Shown here: positions 23,410-33,087 of the stretch, one piece after another
Layout: the number at the start of each line of letters is the position of its first letter
How positions within the stretch are numbered: position 1 is the stretch's first letter
Assembly: GCA_009785795.1 (NCBI GenBank)
Contig: WQVN01000008.1
Coordinates: 1-35,057, forward strand
Direction of reading: 5' to 3'
DNA from: Coriobacteriia bacterium
GTDB taxonomy: Bacteria; Actinomycetota; Coriobacteriia; WRKU01; WQUG01
Length of the DNA stretch: 35,057 bases
Made by a program: the position numbers and the translations under genes
The notes under the pieces: generated by a model
What the model was told of the DNA's origin: nothing
The model's input: only the letters and a program-made list of their open reading frames with translations
Database searches by the model: none

Positions 23410-24969
23410 CTAGTTTACCACCAAATTTTGCCCTGTCCACATTTTAGACGGTTCAATACCTAAGATGTGTGCAACTGTGGGTGCAATGTCAGCCAAAGTG
23501 CCACCATCTTTCAGTGATTGCACATTACTGTCAGCAACAATTAGGGGAACAGGATTCGAAGTGTGTGCAGTATAATCGCCGCCTTGATTATCGCGCATTT
23601 GCTCGGCATTTCCATGATCGGCAGTAATCAGCAAAGTACCACCTGCAGCACGAAAGGCATCAGCAACTCGTCCCAACTCGCGATCAACAGCTTCAATGGC
23701 TGTCACCGCAGCATCAAAGTCACCCGTATGTCCCACCATATCTCCGTTTGCATAGTTGACAATGTAGACGTCAGCGGCATCTGCCTGCACAGCTGCAATT
23801 AGAGCACCAGTAACTTTAATGGCACTCATTTCAGGCTGCAGGTCATACGTTGCAACGTATGGAGATGGAATCAATACACGCTCTTCACCAGCTTTCGAAG
23901 CCTCTACTCCGCCATTGAGAAAAAAGGTTACATGAGCATATTTTTCCGTTTCTGCGATTTTCATCTGACGCAAACCCGCACCCGACAATATATCAGACAG
24001 AGTGTCTTGTACGTAGGTTTTTGGAAAGGCGATGGGCAAATCAAGAGAGGCATCATATTCAGTCATGCAAACTGCATTAATCGTGGGATGTGTGTCTCCC
24101 CTATCAAAACTGTCAAAATTTGCATCTGCTAGGCTGTGCATAATTTGACGCGCTCTGTCAGGGCGAAAATTGAACATAGTCAAGCAATCGCCACTTGAAA
24201 GTTGTGCGACATTGCAAGATTTGCCAGCGGCAGGTTCGACAACAATGATAGGTTCGACAAATTCATCAGTAATACCACGCACGTAGCTGTCTTGAATGGC
24301 TGCAACAACACCAACAGGTTCTACTTGCTGACCCTCACCCAAAACTATCGCACGATACGCACGTGCCGTCCTATCCCAACGCTTATCACGATCCATGCCA
24401 TAATAACGTCCCATCACAGTGGCAAGATAGACATGGACATCTGTAAAGTTCCTTATAAAATCTTGCAGGTCAGTTAAATAGTTAGCACCTGATGTTGGGG
24501 AAACATCGCGTCCGTCAAGCAGTGCATGAATAGCAACATCTTTTGCACCGCGATTTATCGCCAGCTCGATCAAAGCCTTCAAATGTGAAATATGGCTGTG
24601 AACACCACCATCTGACAGCAGGCCCAACAGATGGATAGTTGCACCTTGCGTCGCCGCAGCGTCAAAGGCCTCAATCAGTACTTGGTTTTCAAATAATGAG
24701 CCATCTGCAATGGCGCGATTGATGCGTGATAACTCCTGATATACGCAGCGCCCTGCCCCCAGATTCAGGTGCCCCACTTCAGAGTTGCCCATCTGTCCTT
24801 CAGGCAAGCCAACCGCTTCTCCGCTTGCTGCAAGTGTTGTGTGAGGCTGTGTTTTCCATAGGTTGTCAAGAACAGGGGTGTGTGCTGCCAAAACGGCATT
24901 GCTGCGCAAATTGTCACAGCCTGCCCCGTAGGCAAACCCATCCATAATTATTAGACCAAGCGGACGCAC
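23410..24969 (-). CDS. gpmI: 2,3-bisphosphoglycerate-independent phosphoglycerate mutase
   Basis: This 519-residue metalloenzyme of the alkaline-phosphatase superfamily interconverts 3- and 2-phosphoglycerate. It shows the metal-binding IIMDGFAYG at the start, the catalytic Ser in MGNSEVGHLNLGAGR (near 62), HALLDGRDVSPTSG and the late ITADHGNAEQM. The length is as usual. The start is GTG 24969, 18 bases after tpiA, with no strong Shine-Dalgarno. Confidence 0.97.
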   Translation of the reverse strand: MRPLGLIIMDGFAYGAGCDNLRSNAVLAAHTPVLDNLWKTQPHTTLAASGEAVGLPEGQMGNSEVGHLNLGAGRCVYQELSRINRAIADGSLFENQVLIEAFDAAATQGATIHLLGLLSDGGVHSHISHLKALIELAINRGAKDVAIHALLDGRDVSPTSGANYLTDLQDFIRNFTDVHVYLATVMGRYYGMDRDKRWDRTARAYRAIVLGEGQQVEPVGVVAAIQDSYVRGITDEFVEPIIVVEPAAGKSCNVAQLSSGDCLTMFNFRPDRARQIMHSLADANFDSFDRGDTHPTINAVCMTEYDASLDLPIAFPKTYVQDTLSDILSGAGLRQMKIAETEKYAHVTFFLNGGVEASKAGEERVLIPSPYVATYDLQPEMSAIKVTGALIAAVQADAADVYIVNYANGDMVGHTGDFDAAVTAIEAVDRELGRVADAFRAAGGTLLITADHGNAEQMRDNQGGDYTAHTSNPVPLIVADSNVQSLKDGGTLADIAPTVAHILGIEPSKMWTGQNLVVN

Positions 24970-24987
24970 GGTAAAAGCAGCGCTTGA

Positions 24988-25758
24988 TTAGCGCATTGCT
25001 GCAGCAATGATAGGGATAAAGCTGTCTGCTGAAATTGCCGCACCGCCCACTAATGCTCCATCAATATTTGGCTCGGCAAAAATCAGCTCAGCATTGTCAC
25101 CCTTAACAGATCCACCGTACAGAATTCGAGTCTGTGCTGCAACGCTCTCGAGGCCAAACATATCATCTATAACATGACGAATGTGAGCACATACTTCTTC
25201 TGCCATGCGCGGAGTTGCCACTTTGCCCGTACCAATTGCCCATATTGGTTCATATGCAATTGTTACTTTTGACATGTCAGTTACATTCACACCTTTGAGT
25301 CCTGCACGAATCTGCTCTTCGATATATTCGAGTGTTTCTTCATCCTCGCGCACTTCAAGGCTCTCACCGCAACACAGAATGGGCAACAGATCGTTCTTTA
25401 GTGCAGCTCGCAGCTTCTTGCTGACGACCACATCATCCTCATCAAAGTATTCACGACGCTCACTGTGACCCAAAATCACATAATTAACTCGTGCAGCTTT
25501 AAGCATTGTGGGTGAAATTTCACCCGTGTAGGCACCAACATCCTCCCAATACATATTCTGTGCACCCAGCCCAATGCGCATCTTGTCAAAGTCAATCACC
25601 GTAGCAACACTGTGTATGGCTGTAAACGGCGGAGCAACAACAACCTCGACATTGTCAGAACCTCTGAAAAAATCATCAAGTCCCTGCATCAGTTGCACAC
25701 CCTGTGCGGCTGTCAGGTTCATTTTCCAATTGCCCACTACAAGTAGTTTACGTGACAT
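24988..25758 (-). CDS. tpiA: Triosephosphate isomerase
   Basis: This 256-residue TIM barrel has GNWKMN at the N-terminus, GHSERREYF with the catalytic His, AYEPIWAIGTGKVATP with the catalytic Glu and loop 6, and YGGSVKGDN near the C-terminus. The ORF-track start at 25809 lies inside pgk. ATG 25758 has AAAGGAG six bases upstream and gives the family length. It follows pgk by ten bases. Confidence 0.98.
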   Translation of the reverse strand: MSRKLLVVGNWKMNLTAAQGVQLMQGLDDFFRGSDNVEVVVAPPFTAIHSVATVIDFDKMRIGLGAQNMYWEDVGAYTGEISPTMLKAARVNYVILGHSERREYFDEDDVVVSKKLRAALKNDLLPILCCGESLEVREDEETLEYIEEQIRAGLKGVNVTDMSKVTIAYEPIWAIGTGKVATPRMAEEVCAHIRHVIDDMFGLESVAAQTRILYGGSVKGDNAELIFAEPNIDGALVGGAAISADSFIPIIAAAMR

Positions 25759-25768
25759 GTCTGCTCCT

Positions 25769-26956
25769 TTATTTGTTGTCGAGTGCGTCCAAACCAGGCA
25801 GTACTGCACCCTCTACCAATCGCATGGATGCACCTCCACCTGTTGATACAAAAGTGACCATGTCCTCACAGCCAAACTTCTTCAACGCTGCCACGCTGTC
25901 GCCACCACCAATAACTGACACTGCACGATTATTGCGTCCAACAGCACGTGCCACATCACGCGTACCCTGCTCAAAAGGTCCAACTTCAAATACGCCCATG
26001 GGACCGTTCCAGTAAATAGTTCGTGCTCTGGCGATTTCTTGCTGGAACATCGCTCCTGTAGCAGGACCGATGTCTAGCCCCATCAGACCATCAGGAATCT
26101 CTTCGCGACCCACAATGAATGTCGTTGCATCCTCTGCGATTTCTGCAGCAACAACCAGATCAATCGGCAGTAGCAAATCACAGCCACACTCACGTGCCTT
26201 TTCAAGCATTTGACGTGCCTCATCAATCCATTCGTGTTCGACCAATGAATTGCCCACACCCAGACCTTTGGCTGCAATAAAGGTAAAGGCCATGCCACCG
26301 CCAATCAGCAGCTTGTCACAGGTTTCAAGCAATTTATTAATGATGCCAATCTTGTCAGATACTTTCGATCCGCCCAAAATCCCCACAAAGGGCTTCTCGG
26401 GCACAGCGAAAATATCGGTCATCATCTCGACTTCTTTTGCCAAGAGCAACCCAGATACCGCAGGTAGCAGTTCTGCAACCCCAACGGTTGAGGCATGGTC
26501 ACGGTGAGCTGTGCCAAAAGCGTCATTGACATAAATATCTGCCAGATTTGCCAATTTACGCGCAAACTCAGGATCCTTACTTTTTTCACCCGGATTAAAA
26601 CGTAAATTTTCTAACATTACAACATCGCCATCATTCATCGCCTGGGTAACTTCGTATGCTGCATTGTCAAGTTCGCCACCAGCAAAGGTGACTTTACGTC
26701 CCAACAAGCGTGACAAAGTTCCACAGATAGGCTCAAGTGAAAATTGCGGATCAGGTGCATCTGCAGGACGACCTAAATGACTGCATAGGATTACGCGGGC
26801 GTGATGGTCTGCCAAATAGCGAATCGTAGGTAAGGCTGCTCGAATACGTGTATCATCAGCTACCACGCCATCTGCAATGGGCACATTGAAGTCCACACGT
26901 ACCAATACGTGTTGTCCCGCTACTTCGATATCTCTTACGGTCTTTTTAGTATTCAT
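25769..26956 (-). CDS. pgk: Phosphoglycerate kinase
   Basis: This 395-residue, two-domain kinase transfers phosphate from 1,3-bisphosphoglycerate to ADP. It has RVDFNVP near residue 21, SHLGRP near 60, GGSKVSDKIG in the middle and IGGGDSVAAL near the C-terminus. The ATG at 26956 follows GAAGGGTCGGGCTT. It lies 117 bases after gap, the largest gap in the glycolytic cluster, so an internal promoter is possible. Confidence 0.98.
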   Translation of the reverse strand: MNTKKTVRDIEVAGQHVLVRVDFNVPIADGVVADDTRIRAALPTIRYLADHHARVILCSHLGRPADAPDPQFSLEPICGTLSRLLGRKVTFAGGELDNAAYEVTQAMNDGDVVMLENLRFNPGEKSKDPEFARKLANLADIYVNDAFGTAHRDHASTVGVAELLPAVSGLLLAKEVEMMTDIFAVPEKPFVGILGGSKVSDKIGIINKLLETCDKLLIGGGMAFTFIAAKGLGVGNSLVEHEWIDEARQMLEKARECGCDLLLPIDLVVAAEIAEDATTFIVGREEIPDGLMGLDIGPATGAMFQQEIARARTIYWNGPMGVFEVGPFEQGTRDVARAVGRNNRAVSVIGGGDSVAALKKFGCEDMVTFVSTGGGASMRLVEGAVLPGLDALDNK

Positions 26957-27073
26957 AAGCCCGACCCTTCTTTTCTGGCATTACCCTGCACGTGATGCGG
27001 AGCTTCAATGCAATAAGTAGACTTCTGTCCAAATAACTAAACCCAAGTTAATCCTAGAGATAGTCAGAATGAT

Positions 27074-28081
27074 CTACTTCATCATCAACTTCGCCAAATC
27101 AATAACACGACAAGAATAGCCATATTCATTGTCATACCAGCTTACACATTTAACAAAAGTACCCGAACCGCCACCCATGACCATAGTCTGCAGCGAGTCA
27201 AATACAGAACTTGCAGGATTACCGACAACATCAATGGATACGATGGGATCCTCACAGTACTCCAGATAGCCCTTCATGGGCCCCTCTGCCGCTTCTTTCA
27301 TTGCCGCGTTGATTTCCTCACGTGTCGCAGGCTTATCTAAAATGCAGACCAAATCCACAACAGATCCATCAGGAGTCGGCACACGCATCGACATGCCATC
27401 CAACTTGCCCTTCATGTCTGGCAGTACCAGTCCGATAGCCTTTGCAGCACCCGTTGATGTTGGAATGACAGACACAGCTCCTGCACGTGCTCGGCGTAAA
27501 TCACTATGTGGTGCATCCAGCATGACTTGGTCATTGGTATAGGAATGAATAGTGTTCATAAAACCTTCGCGCAAACCAAATTTATCACGCAAGACTTTTG
27601 CAAAAGGCGCTAAGCAATTAGTGGTACACGATGCATTCGATACAATGAAGTGCTTTTCTGGATCATACTCGTTCTCGTTTACACCTAATACAACAGTAAG
27701 ATCTTCATTTTTCGCAGGTGCAGAAATTATGACACGTTGCGCGCCAGCATCAATATGAGCACGTGCCTTGTTGGCATCAGTAAAGAATCCTGTAGATTCA
27801 ACAACTAGCTGGACGCCATCTGCACCCCAACTCAAATCAGCAGGGTTACGTTCAGCACTCACTTTTACCAGTTGGTCATCAACAGTAAATCCACCATCAA
27901 TTACCTGAATCTCTTTGTCGAATTTCCCATGGACTGAATCGTATTTTAACAGGTGAGCAAGAGTAGTTGGGTCAGTCAAGTCATTGACCGATACCACCTC
28001 TACCTCTGGATCATCCCACGCTACACGAAACGCTAAACGTCCAATTCTCCCAAAGCCGTTGATGCCAATTTTGATTGCCAT
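27074..28081 (-). CDS. gap: Glyceraldehyde-3-phosphate dehydrogenase, type I
   Basis: This 335-residue NAD-dependent dehydrogenase has the Rossmann start INGFGRIGRLAFR, the catalytic-cysteine motif SNASCTTNCLAP (near 150), the SxxS/phosphate-binding GAVSVIPTSTGAAKAIG, and WYDNEYGYS at the end. GAAGGGAT precedes the ATG. It is the first gene of gap-pgk-tpiA-gpmI-secG-tRNA-Glu. The 87 bases upstream hold no clear consensus promoter, but TTGACT near 28120 is a -35 candidate. Confidence 0.98.
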   Translation of the reverse strand: MAIKIGINGFGRIGRLAFRVAWDDPEVEVVSVNDLTDPTTLAHLLKYDSVHGKFDKEIQVIDGGFTVDDQLVKVSAERNPADLSWGADGVQLVVESTGFFTDANKARAHIDAGAQRVIISAPAKNEDLTVVLGVNENEYDPEKHFIVSNASCTTNCLAPFAKVLRDKFGLREGFMNTIHSYTNDQVMLDAPHSDLRRARAGAVSVIPTSTGAAKAIGLVLPDMKGKLDGMSMRVPTPDGSVVDLVCILDKPATREEINAAMKEAAEGPMKGYLEYCEDPIVSIDVVGNPASSVFDSLQTMVMGGGSGTFVKCVSWYDNEYGYSCRVIDLAKLMMK

Positions 28082-28168
28082 TAATAGATCCCTTCACGAA
28101 AAAAGAAAGCGGTGACCGTCCAGCAGTCAACCACGCTCAACAATACCCCTTGAGTATACCAAACAAGA

Positions 28169-29215
28169 TTACTTTTGAGTGTCCTTATCGTCAGCCTTCA
28201 CAACAACGGGCATTCCTTCAAGGGCAGGTACTAAATCCTCTTCGTTGTCACCATTAGAGCGTCGTGTAGCAATGGCTTCTGCTGAAATCATGCCACCAAT
28301 AAGCAATACTGCACCCAGCAGTTCACGTCCAGGAACCGTTCCTGCAGCAGACCATCCAAAAATACCACCAAATACAGGTTCAAGTACCAAAATCAGAGCA
28401 ACGCGCGCAGGCGAAAGAAGCTTTTGTGCCCAAGTCTGCACGACAAATGCCAGTGATGAGCCCAAAATACCCGTAACCAGTATTGCAAACCATACCATCT
28501 GTCCCTGTGGCAATCCTGCAGCTTCACCCGTAATTATTGATCCAAAGGCCGACACCATCGCAACAACACCCAATTGAATCACGGCAAGTGTCGTAGTCGA
28601 ATGTTTTCGACTCGTAAGGCCAAGAATTATCATGTGCGCAGTATAGGCAAAGGCAGCCATTAGCACTAAGGTATCTCCCAGTACCCAATCAACGAGCCCA
28701 CCATCACTTAGATTAAGCCCTGACAGTGCCCACAAGCCTCCCACCGCAAAGATGACACCAAGACGAACTCCCCAGTTTGGAAGTCTTTTTCGCATTGCAG
28801 ACTGAGCGATGGGAACTAATATTACGTAAACACCCGTAAGGAACGCACTTCTCGCAGGTGTTGTACCACCCATTTCCGCAGGCAATAAACTTGCTGTTTG
28901 CAGTATGTAACCTAATGCCAAAAAGATGCTTGCACTCAGCCCCAACTTTACATTTTCTGCAGTCATTTTGCGTAAAATGTCAGGACGCAACAAGACGAGT
29001 ACTATAGTCGCAATGCCAAAGCGCATCGCAAGAAATGCATACATGGGATACTGCGCGATAGCATCAGCCATCAAAACAAAGGTGGAACCCCAAACAACGG
29101 CAATTAACAATAGAGCAAGTGCTGGTGCCACAGAGCTAAAACGCGGATGCCTTTTTGTCTTGTGCGCAAGTAGACGCACATATCGCGCCCGTGCCTGTAA
29201 GGTGTGCTTTGGCAT
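28169..29215 (-). CDS. EamA-family (DMT) transporter
   Basis: This 348-residue membrane protein has ten predicted helices in two EamA repeats: VVWGSTFVLM in the first and VTGILGSSLAFVVQTWAQ with LVLEPVFGGIFGW in the second. The last is the typical helix-10 signature of drug/metabolite exporters. A basic N-terminal tail of 25 residues and a charged C-tail lie in the cytoplasm. The substrate is unknown (amino acid or metabolite export is common). It sits 13 bases after rsfS with no clear Shine-Dalgarno, so it probably is the last gene of the obgE-rsfS operon. Confidence 0.88.
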   Translation of the reverse strand: MPKHTLQARARYVRLLAHKTKRHPRFSSVAPALALLLIAVVWGSTFVLMADAIAQYPMYAFLAMRFGIATIVLVLLRPDILRKMTAENVKLGLSASIFLALGYILQTASLLPAEMGGTTPARSAFLTGVYVILVPIAQSAMRKRLPNWGVRLGVIFAVGGLWALSGLNLSDGGLVDWVLGDTLVLMAAFAYTAHMIILGLTSRKHSTTTLAVIQLGVVAMVSAFGSIITGEAAGLPQGQMVWFAILVTGILGSSLAFVVQTWAQKLLSPARVALILVLEPVFGGIFGWSAAGTVPGRELLGAVLLIGGMISAEAIATRRSNGDNEEDLVPALEGMPVVVKADDKDTQK

Positions 29216-29228
29216 TACATGCTACTAA

Positions 29229-29675
29229 TTAGCCGGCATTGTCAACAGTATCAGTCTTGCTGCTATCAGTACTGTCAGTGGATAAATCGGTACCCACATC
29301 ACTGTCGTGTGTCTCTCCTGCATCCGCACGCAGCTTCGCTGCCTGCGACCAAAGATCTTCTATGCGATACTCGTCGCGATAGTCTGGCTGGAATAAATGC
29401 ACCACGATACTGCCATAATCAAGCAATACCCATTGAGCTTCACGGATTCCTTCGCGATGTGTTGGCTTTATGCCAAACTGCTCACGCAGCTCATGTTCAA
29501 TTTCTTCGGCAATGGCAGCAACTTGACGATCAGTATTGCCCGTTGCGATTACGAAGTAATCGGTTACGACTAGCAGCTCTGCCATATCTAGAGCCATGAT
29601 ATCGGTTGCTTTCTTTTCGAGCGCAGCCTCAAATGCTGCTCTGACTAAATCCTTGCTAGTAAAAGCATCGCTCAT
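29229..29675 (-). CDS. rsfS: Ribosomal silencing factor RsfS
   Basis: This 148-residue protein has a core (about 1-110) that matches RsfS/Iojap: ALDMAELLVVTDYFVIATG, EAQWVLLDYGSIVVHLF and YRIEDLW. It binds ribosomal protein L14 and blocks subunit joining during starvation. A C-terminal tail of about 35 residues rich in Asp, Ser and Thr is extra and probably disordered. Its ATG overlaps the yqeK stop (ATGA). Confidence 0.95.
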   Translation of the reverse strand: MSDAFTSKDLVRAAFEAALEKKATDIMALDMAELLVVTDYFVIATGNTDRQVAAIAEEIEHELREQFGIKPTHREGIREAQWVLLDYGSIVVHLFQPDYRDEYRIEDLWSQAAKLRADAGETHDSDVGTDLSTDSTDSSKTDTVDNAG

Positions 29676-30301
29676 TGCTCATCCATTTCTTTCATAATAA
29701 GGGCATTCCAAACACGTGTCGTATCAAAGTGCATAACCTTTCGGTTCTTAACCAAGTGCATGACTGTTGCCTGATATGCCTGCAAGAAGAGTGTGTCCAA
29801 ATCAACAACACCTACCACGTCTCGGAGCATTGTCACAGCTTCACTGCTACGGCTAGGCTCTATCATGTCAGCAATGTAGACCACCTTATCTAAATCGCTC
29901 ATGTCACGCGAACCAACCGTATGGTGCCTAATGGCTGTTATCACACTGTCTGGCAAATGTGGAAAGATTTTGCGCACGTCAGCAGCACCTGTATGGGCGT
30001 GCAATATTTGCGGTGCAGCCATGACTTCTGGAGTAATGTCAAAGCCAATGTCACGTGCACGTGCAATCAGCTGGTCACGCGCATGTCCACGATCCCAGTC
30101 ATGTAGCAATCCTGCGATAAAAGCTTCACCAGAATCAACCTGATACAAGCCAGCCAGATATTCAGCAGTTTCCGCAGTATTGCAACTATGCATATACCCG
30201 TACTCATCAAGCCGTTCCCTCAGCAGAGGCAGAGCCTGTTCATGCACCTTGCTTACTGCAGCCTTGCAAAAAACATCAGTAGAGTTCACGTTGTTGCACA
30301 T
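29672..30301 (-). CDS. yqeK: HD-domain hydrolase YqeK (predicted Ap4A hydrolase)
   Basis: This 209-residue HD-superfamily metal-dependent phosphohydrolase has His in YGYMHSCNTAE, the HD pair in GLLHDWDRGH, His-His in IRHHTVG and the final Asp in VYIADMIEP. YqeK proteins cleave Ap4A symmetrically to ADP. The position between nadD and rsfS is the conserved context. The start at ATG 30301 overlaps nadD by 26 bases; a GTG at 30286 is an alternative. Confidence 0.92.
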   Translation of the reverse strand: MCNNVNSTDVFCKAAVSKVHEQALPLLRERLDEYGYMHSCNTAETAEYLAGLYQVDSGEAFIAGLLHDWDRGHARDQLIARARDIGFDITPEVMAAPQILHAHTGAADVRKIFPHLPDSVITAIRHHTVGSRDMSDLDKVVYIADMIEPSRSSEAVTMLRDVVGVVDLDTLFLQAYQATVMHLVKNRKVMHFDTTRVWNALIMKEMDEQ

Positions 30302-30878
30302 AGTGCTCTACCTCCTCGGAGACCAGATAATGAATCGACTGTCCATTGCGCACGCGCTCTCGAATGTCAGATGACGCAACCTCGAGATTTGGCAGAATAA
30401 TCAGATCAAAGCTGAAATTGGGTAATCTGTCCAGCACAGTTGCGCGTGCAGCCCTCACATCAGTTCCAGGTCTGGTTGCTACCACAAAGGTAGCATACTC
30501 CCCCACCCTGCGGGCATCTTTCCATTGTGGAACCTCACGTAAGGCGTCAGCTCCCATAATGAAGAACACTTCATCGCCATCATCAATTTGTTGGCGTAGT
30601 TCGCGCAAGGTGTCAACCGTATAGCTTGTGCCAATGCGATCAACTTCAATGCGTGAAACCTCAAATGCAGGATTATCTGCAACAGCCAGACAAGTCATCC
30701 AGTATCGATCTTCAGCTGTTGCAATAGCAGAAGAGTCTTTCAACGCCGGCTTGCCACAGACCATGAATATCACACGATCCAGGTCAAGTTGCACTAAGGC
30801 CTCTTGCGCACAAACCAAATGTCCTATATGGGGCGGATCAAACGTTCCTCCCAATATTCCGATTCTTTCTGCTGGCAT
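30276..30878 (-). CDS. nadD: Nicotinate-nucleotide adenylyltransferase
   Basis: This 200-residue nucleotidyltransferase has GGTFDPPHIGHL at the N-terminus and the C-terminal ASSDIRERVRNG, corresponding to the family SSTxIR motif. It adenylates nicotinate mononucleotide in NAD synthesis. AGGGAA lies just before the ATG. It starts 116 bases after proA, so it may have its own promoter, and overlaps yqeK at its 3' end. Confidence 0.96.
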   Translation of the reverse strand: MPAERIGILGGTFDPPHIGHLVCAQEALVQLDLDRVIFMVCGKPALKDSSAIATAEDRYWMTCLAVADNPAFEVSRIEVDRIGTSYTVDTLRELRQQIDDGDEVFFIMGADALREVPQWKDARRVGEYATFVVATRPGTDVRAARATVLDRLPNFSFDLIILPNLEVASSDIRERVRNGQSIHYLVSEEVEHYVQQRELY

Positions 30879-30994
30879 TTCCCTGTCTTTCAGCTAGCCA
30901 CATTTAATGAATGCGCGCAGATTATGCTGAAGTGCAAAGTGGAGCAACTTTACATAAACATCTCAACACAATCCTTACGTGTCACTAAGGTAGT

Positions 30995-32269
30995 CTAGCG
31001 AATCTGACCATTACCTTCCAAGATAAACTTCGTTGATGTTAGGGCGGTCAATCCCATTGGACCACGTGCATGAAGCTTCTGTGTGCTGATGCCAATCTCT
31101 GCACCTAATCCAAAGACGCCGCCGTCACTAAAGCGTGTCGAAGCATTTACATATACTGCTGCACTGTCAACACCACTCGTGAATTTTTGTGCTGTTTCAA
31201 AATCACTGGTAACAATGGCATCAGAGTGCATGCTTCCATATTTGTTGATATGCGCAACTGCCTCATCGACACCATCTATCAGCTTAATGCTAATCTGCAT
31301 ATCAAGATATTCTGTGCCCCAATCCTCATCAGTTGCCTCACGCAACATATCATCTGTGACGCCAGCAGCGCGCGCAATGCGCAGAGTATCTTGGTCACAA
31401 ATCAGAGTAACACCTGCCGCAACAAGTTCTGGAGCAATTTGTGCTAGCAGCTCCTCTGCGACACTATAGTCAACCAGCAGCGATTCTGCAGCGTTACATA
31501 CGCTAGGGCGCTGACATTTTGCATTCATGACAATATTGTGCGCCATTGTTGGGTCTGCAGCAGCGTGCAGGTAGATGTGACAGTTACCGCTTCCCGTCTC
31601 GATTACGGGAACTTTTGAATTTTCGACAACTGTCTTGATGAGCCCCGTACCACCGCGTGGAATCAATACATCGACTAATCCATGCAATTTCATCAATTCG
31701 TTGCCTGATGCACGATCAGTTGCATCTAAATTCTGAACCGAATCCACAGGCAATCCAACGGTCCTAAGTGCCGCTTGTAGTGCTACCGTAATTGCTTCAT
31801 TACTGCGTTGTGCAATCTTGCCACCACGCAACAGGATGGCATTACCCGTCTTTACTGCAATGCTTGCAGCATCAATAGTCACATTGGGACGTGCTTCATA
31901 AATCATGCCAACAACGCCGAGAGGCACACGGACTTCTTTCATGTGAATACCTTGCGTAATAGTACGTCCGCAGATAACCTCACCCAAAACATCAGGAATG
32001 GCACATAATTCTGCAAGCGCCTGCCTGCAACCTGCAAGTCGTTCACTATTGAGCATCAGACGATCCAGTAAAGCCTCACCTGTGCCGTCAGCACGTGCAG
32101 ACTCAATATCAACAGCATTTGCAGCAAGAATTGCATCTTCATGAGCAATTAATTCTGCTGACATTTCCTGCAGTGCCGCATTGCGCTGCTCCAAAGAGGC
32201 TGTTGCCAGTACCTCAGCAGCCTCTTTTGCTGCCTGTGCTTGTGTCCTTGTCTGCTCTGCTACATTCAT
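30995..32269 (-). CDS. proA: Gamma-glutamyl phosphate reductase
   Basis: This 424-residue aldehyde-dehydrogenase-fold enzyme makes glutamate semialdehyde for proline synthesis. The catalytic Cys is in KCQRPSVCNAAESLLV. Other landmarks are VGMIYEARPNVTIDA and FGLGAEIGISTQKLHARGPMG. Its ATG overlaps the proB stop by four bases, so both pathway enzymes are coupled. Confidence 0.98.
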   Translation of the reverse strand: MNVAEQTRTQAQAAKEAAEVLATASLEQRNAALQEMSAELIAHEDAILAANAVDIESARADGTGEALLDRLMLNSERLAGCRQALAELCAIPDVLGEVICGRTITQGIHMKEVRVPLGVVGMIYEARPNVTIDAASIAVKTGNAILLRGGKIAQRSNEAITVALQAALRTVGLPVDSVQNLDATDRASGNELMKLHGLVDVLIPRGGTGLIKTVVENSKVPVIETGSGNCHIYLHAAADPTMAHNIVMNAKCQRPSVCNAAESLLVDYSVAEELLAQIAPELVAAGVTLICDQDTLRIARAAGVTDDMLREATDEDWGTEYLDMQISIKLIDGVDEAVAHINKYGSMHSDAIVTSDFETAQKFTSGVDSAAVYVNASTRFSDGGVFGLGAEIGISTQKLHARGPMGLTALTSTKFILEGNGQIR

Positions 32270-33087
32270 GCCTCGCTCCTCTTCTCTTCCGACTGAAAAT
32301 TTCGCAATTGTTCCTGCGTGCAGATAACGGTCCCATGAGGATAGCCCTCAACTGCATCTATGACTACATTTGCCTCGCGTCCGCCAGATAACACCGTTAC
32401 AATATCTGCTTTAAGCAAAGCTTTTGCTGCCTGCAATTTGCTGTGCATCCCCCCGCTGCCTAAGCTGGTCGCGTCAGATTCTGTCGAAGTACTCGCAAGC
32501 AGTTCGTCATCTATCTCTGTTAGGTAGGATACCACGCGCGCATTCGGATCTTTATTGGGGTCAGCATCATACAGTCCTTCAACATCAGTTAATATTACGA
32601 CCATGTCTGCCTGTATCATCAATGCAACTAAAGATGCCAAAGTGTCATTATCGCCAAAACAAATCTCATCAATTGCTACCGTATCATTTTCATTGACAAT
32701 AGGAATCGAACCCAGTTCCAGTAGTCGCTCAAAAGTATTCTTTGCATGTCCATAACTAACGGGGTTTTCTGTATCGGCGCGTGTCAATAGAACCTGTCCA
32801 ATACTGCAGCGGCATCTGCCAAATTCGCTTGAATAGGTCTCAATTAGTCCAACCTGTCCAATACTTGCTGCAGCCTGCAAGGTTGCCATATCGTCTGGTC
32901 TACGATCCAGCCCTAGCATTTCGCGACCTGCAGCAATTGCTCCAGAGGATACTAAGACTACCTGATGACCATCACGTGTCAGCTCTGATAACTGATCAAC
33001 CAAACTTGCAATGTAGCGACGATCAATCGCACCAACATCATTGGTCAATGTGTTTGATCCTACCTTAACAACAATGCGCTTAGTCAT
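32266..33087 (-). CDS. proB: Glutamate 5-kinase, PUA-less form
   Basis: This 273-residue amino-acid kinase has VVKVGSNTLT at the start, LVSSGAIAAGREMLG, NENDTVA and the substrate/ATP loop GSGGMHSKLQAAKA. It ends right after the kinase fold, so the C-terminal PUA domain present in E. coli ProB (about 367 aa) is absent. The PUA domain affects proline feedback and assembly in E. coli, so control may differ here. It overlaps obgE by eight bases and proA by four. Confidence 0.96.
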   Translation of the reverse strand: MTKRIVVKVGSNTLTNDVGAIDRRYIASLVDQLSELTRDGHQVVLVSSGAIAAGREMLGLDRRPDDMATLQAAASIGQVGLIETYSSEFGRCRCSIGQVLLTRADTENPVSYGHAKNTFERLLELGSIPIVNENDTVAIDEICFGDNDTLASLVALMIQADMVVILTDVEGLYDADPNKDPNARVVSYLTEIDDELLASTSTESDATSLGSGGMHSKLQAAKALLKADIVTVLSGGREANVVIDAVEGYPHGTVICTQEQLRNFQSEEKRSEA

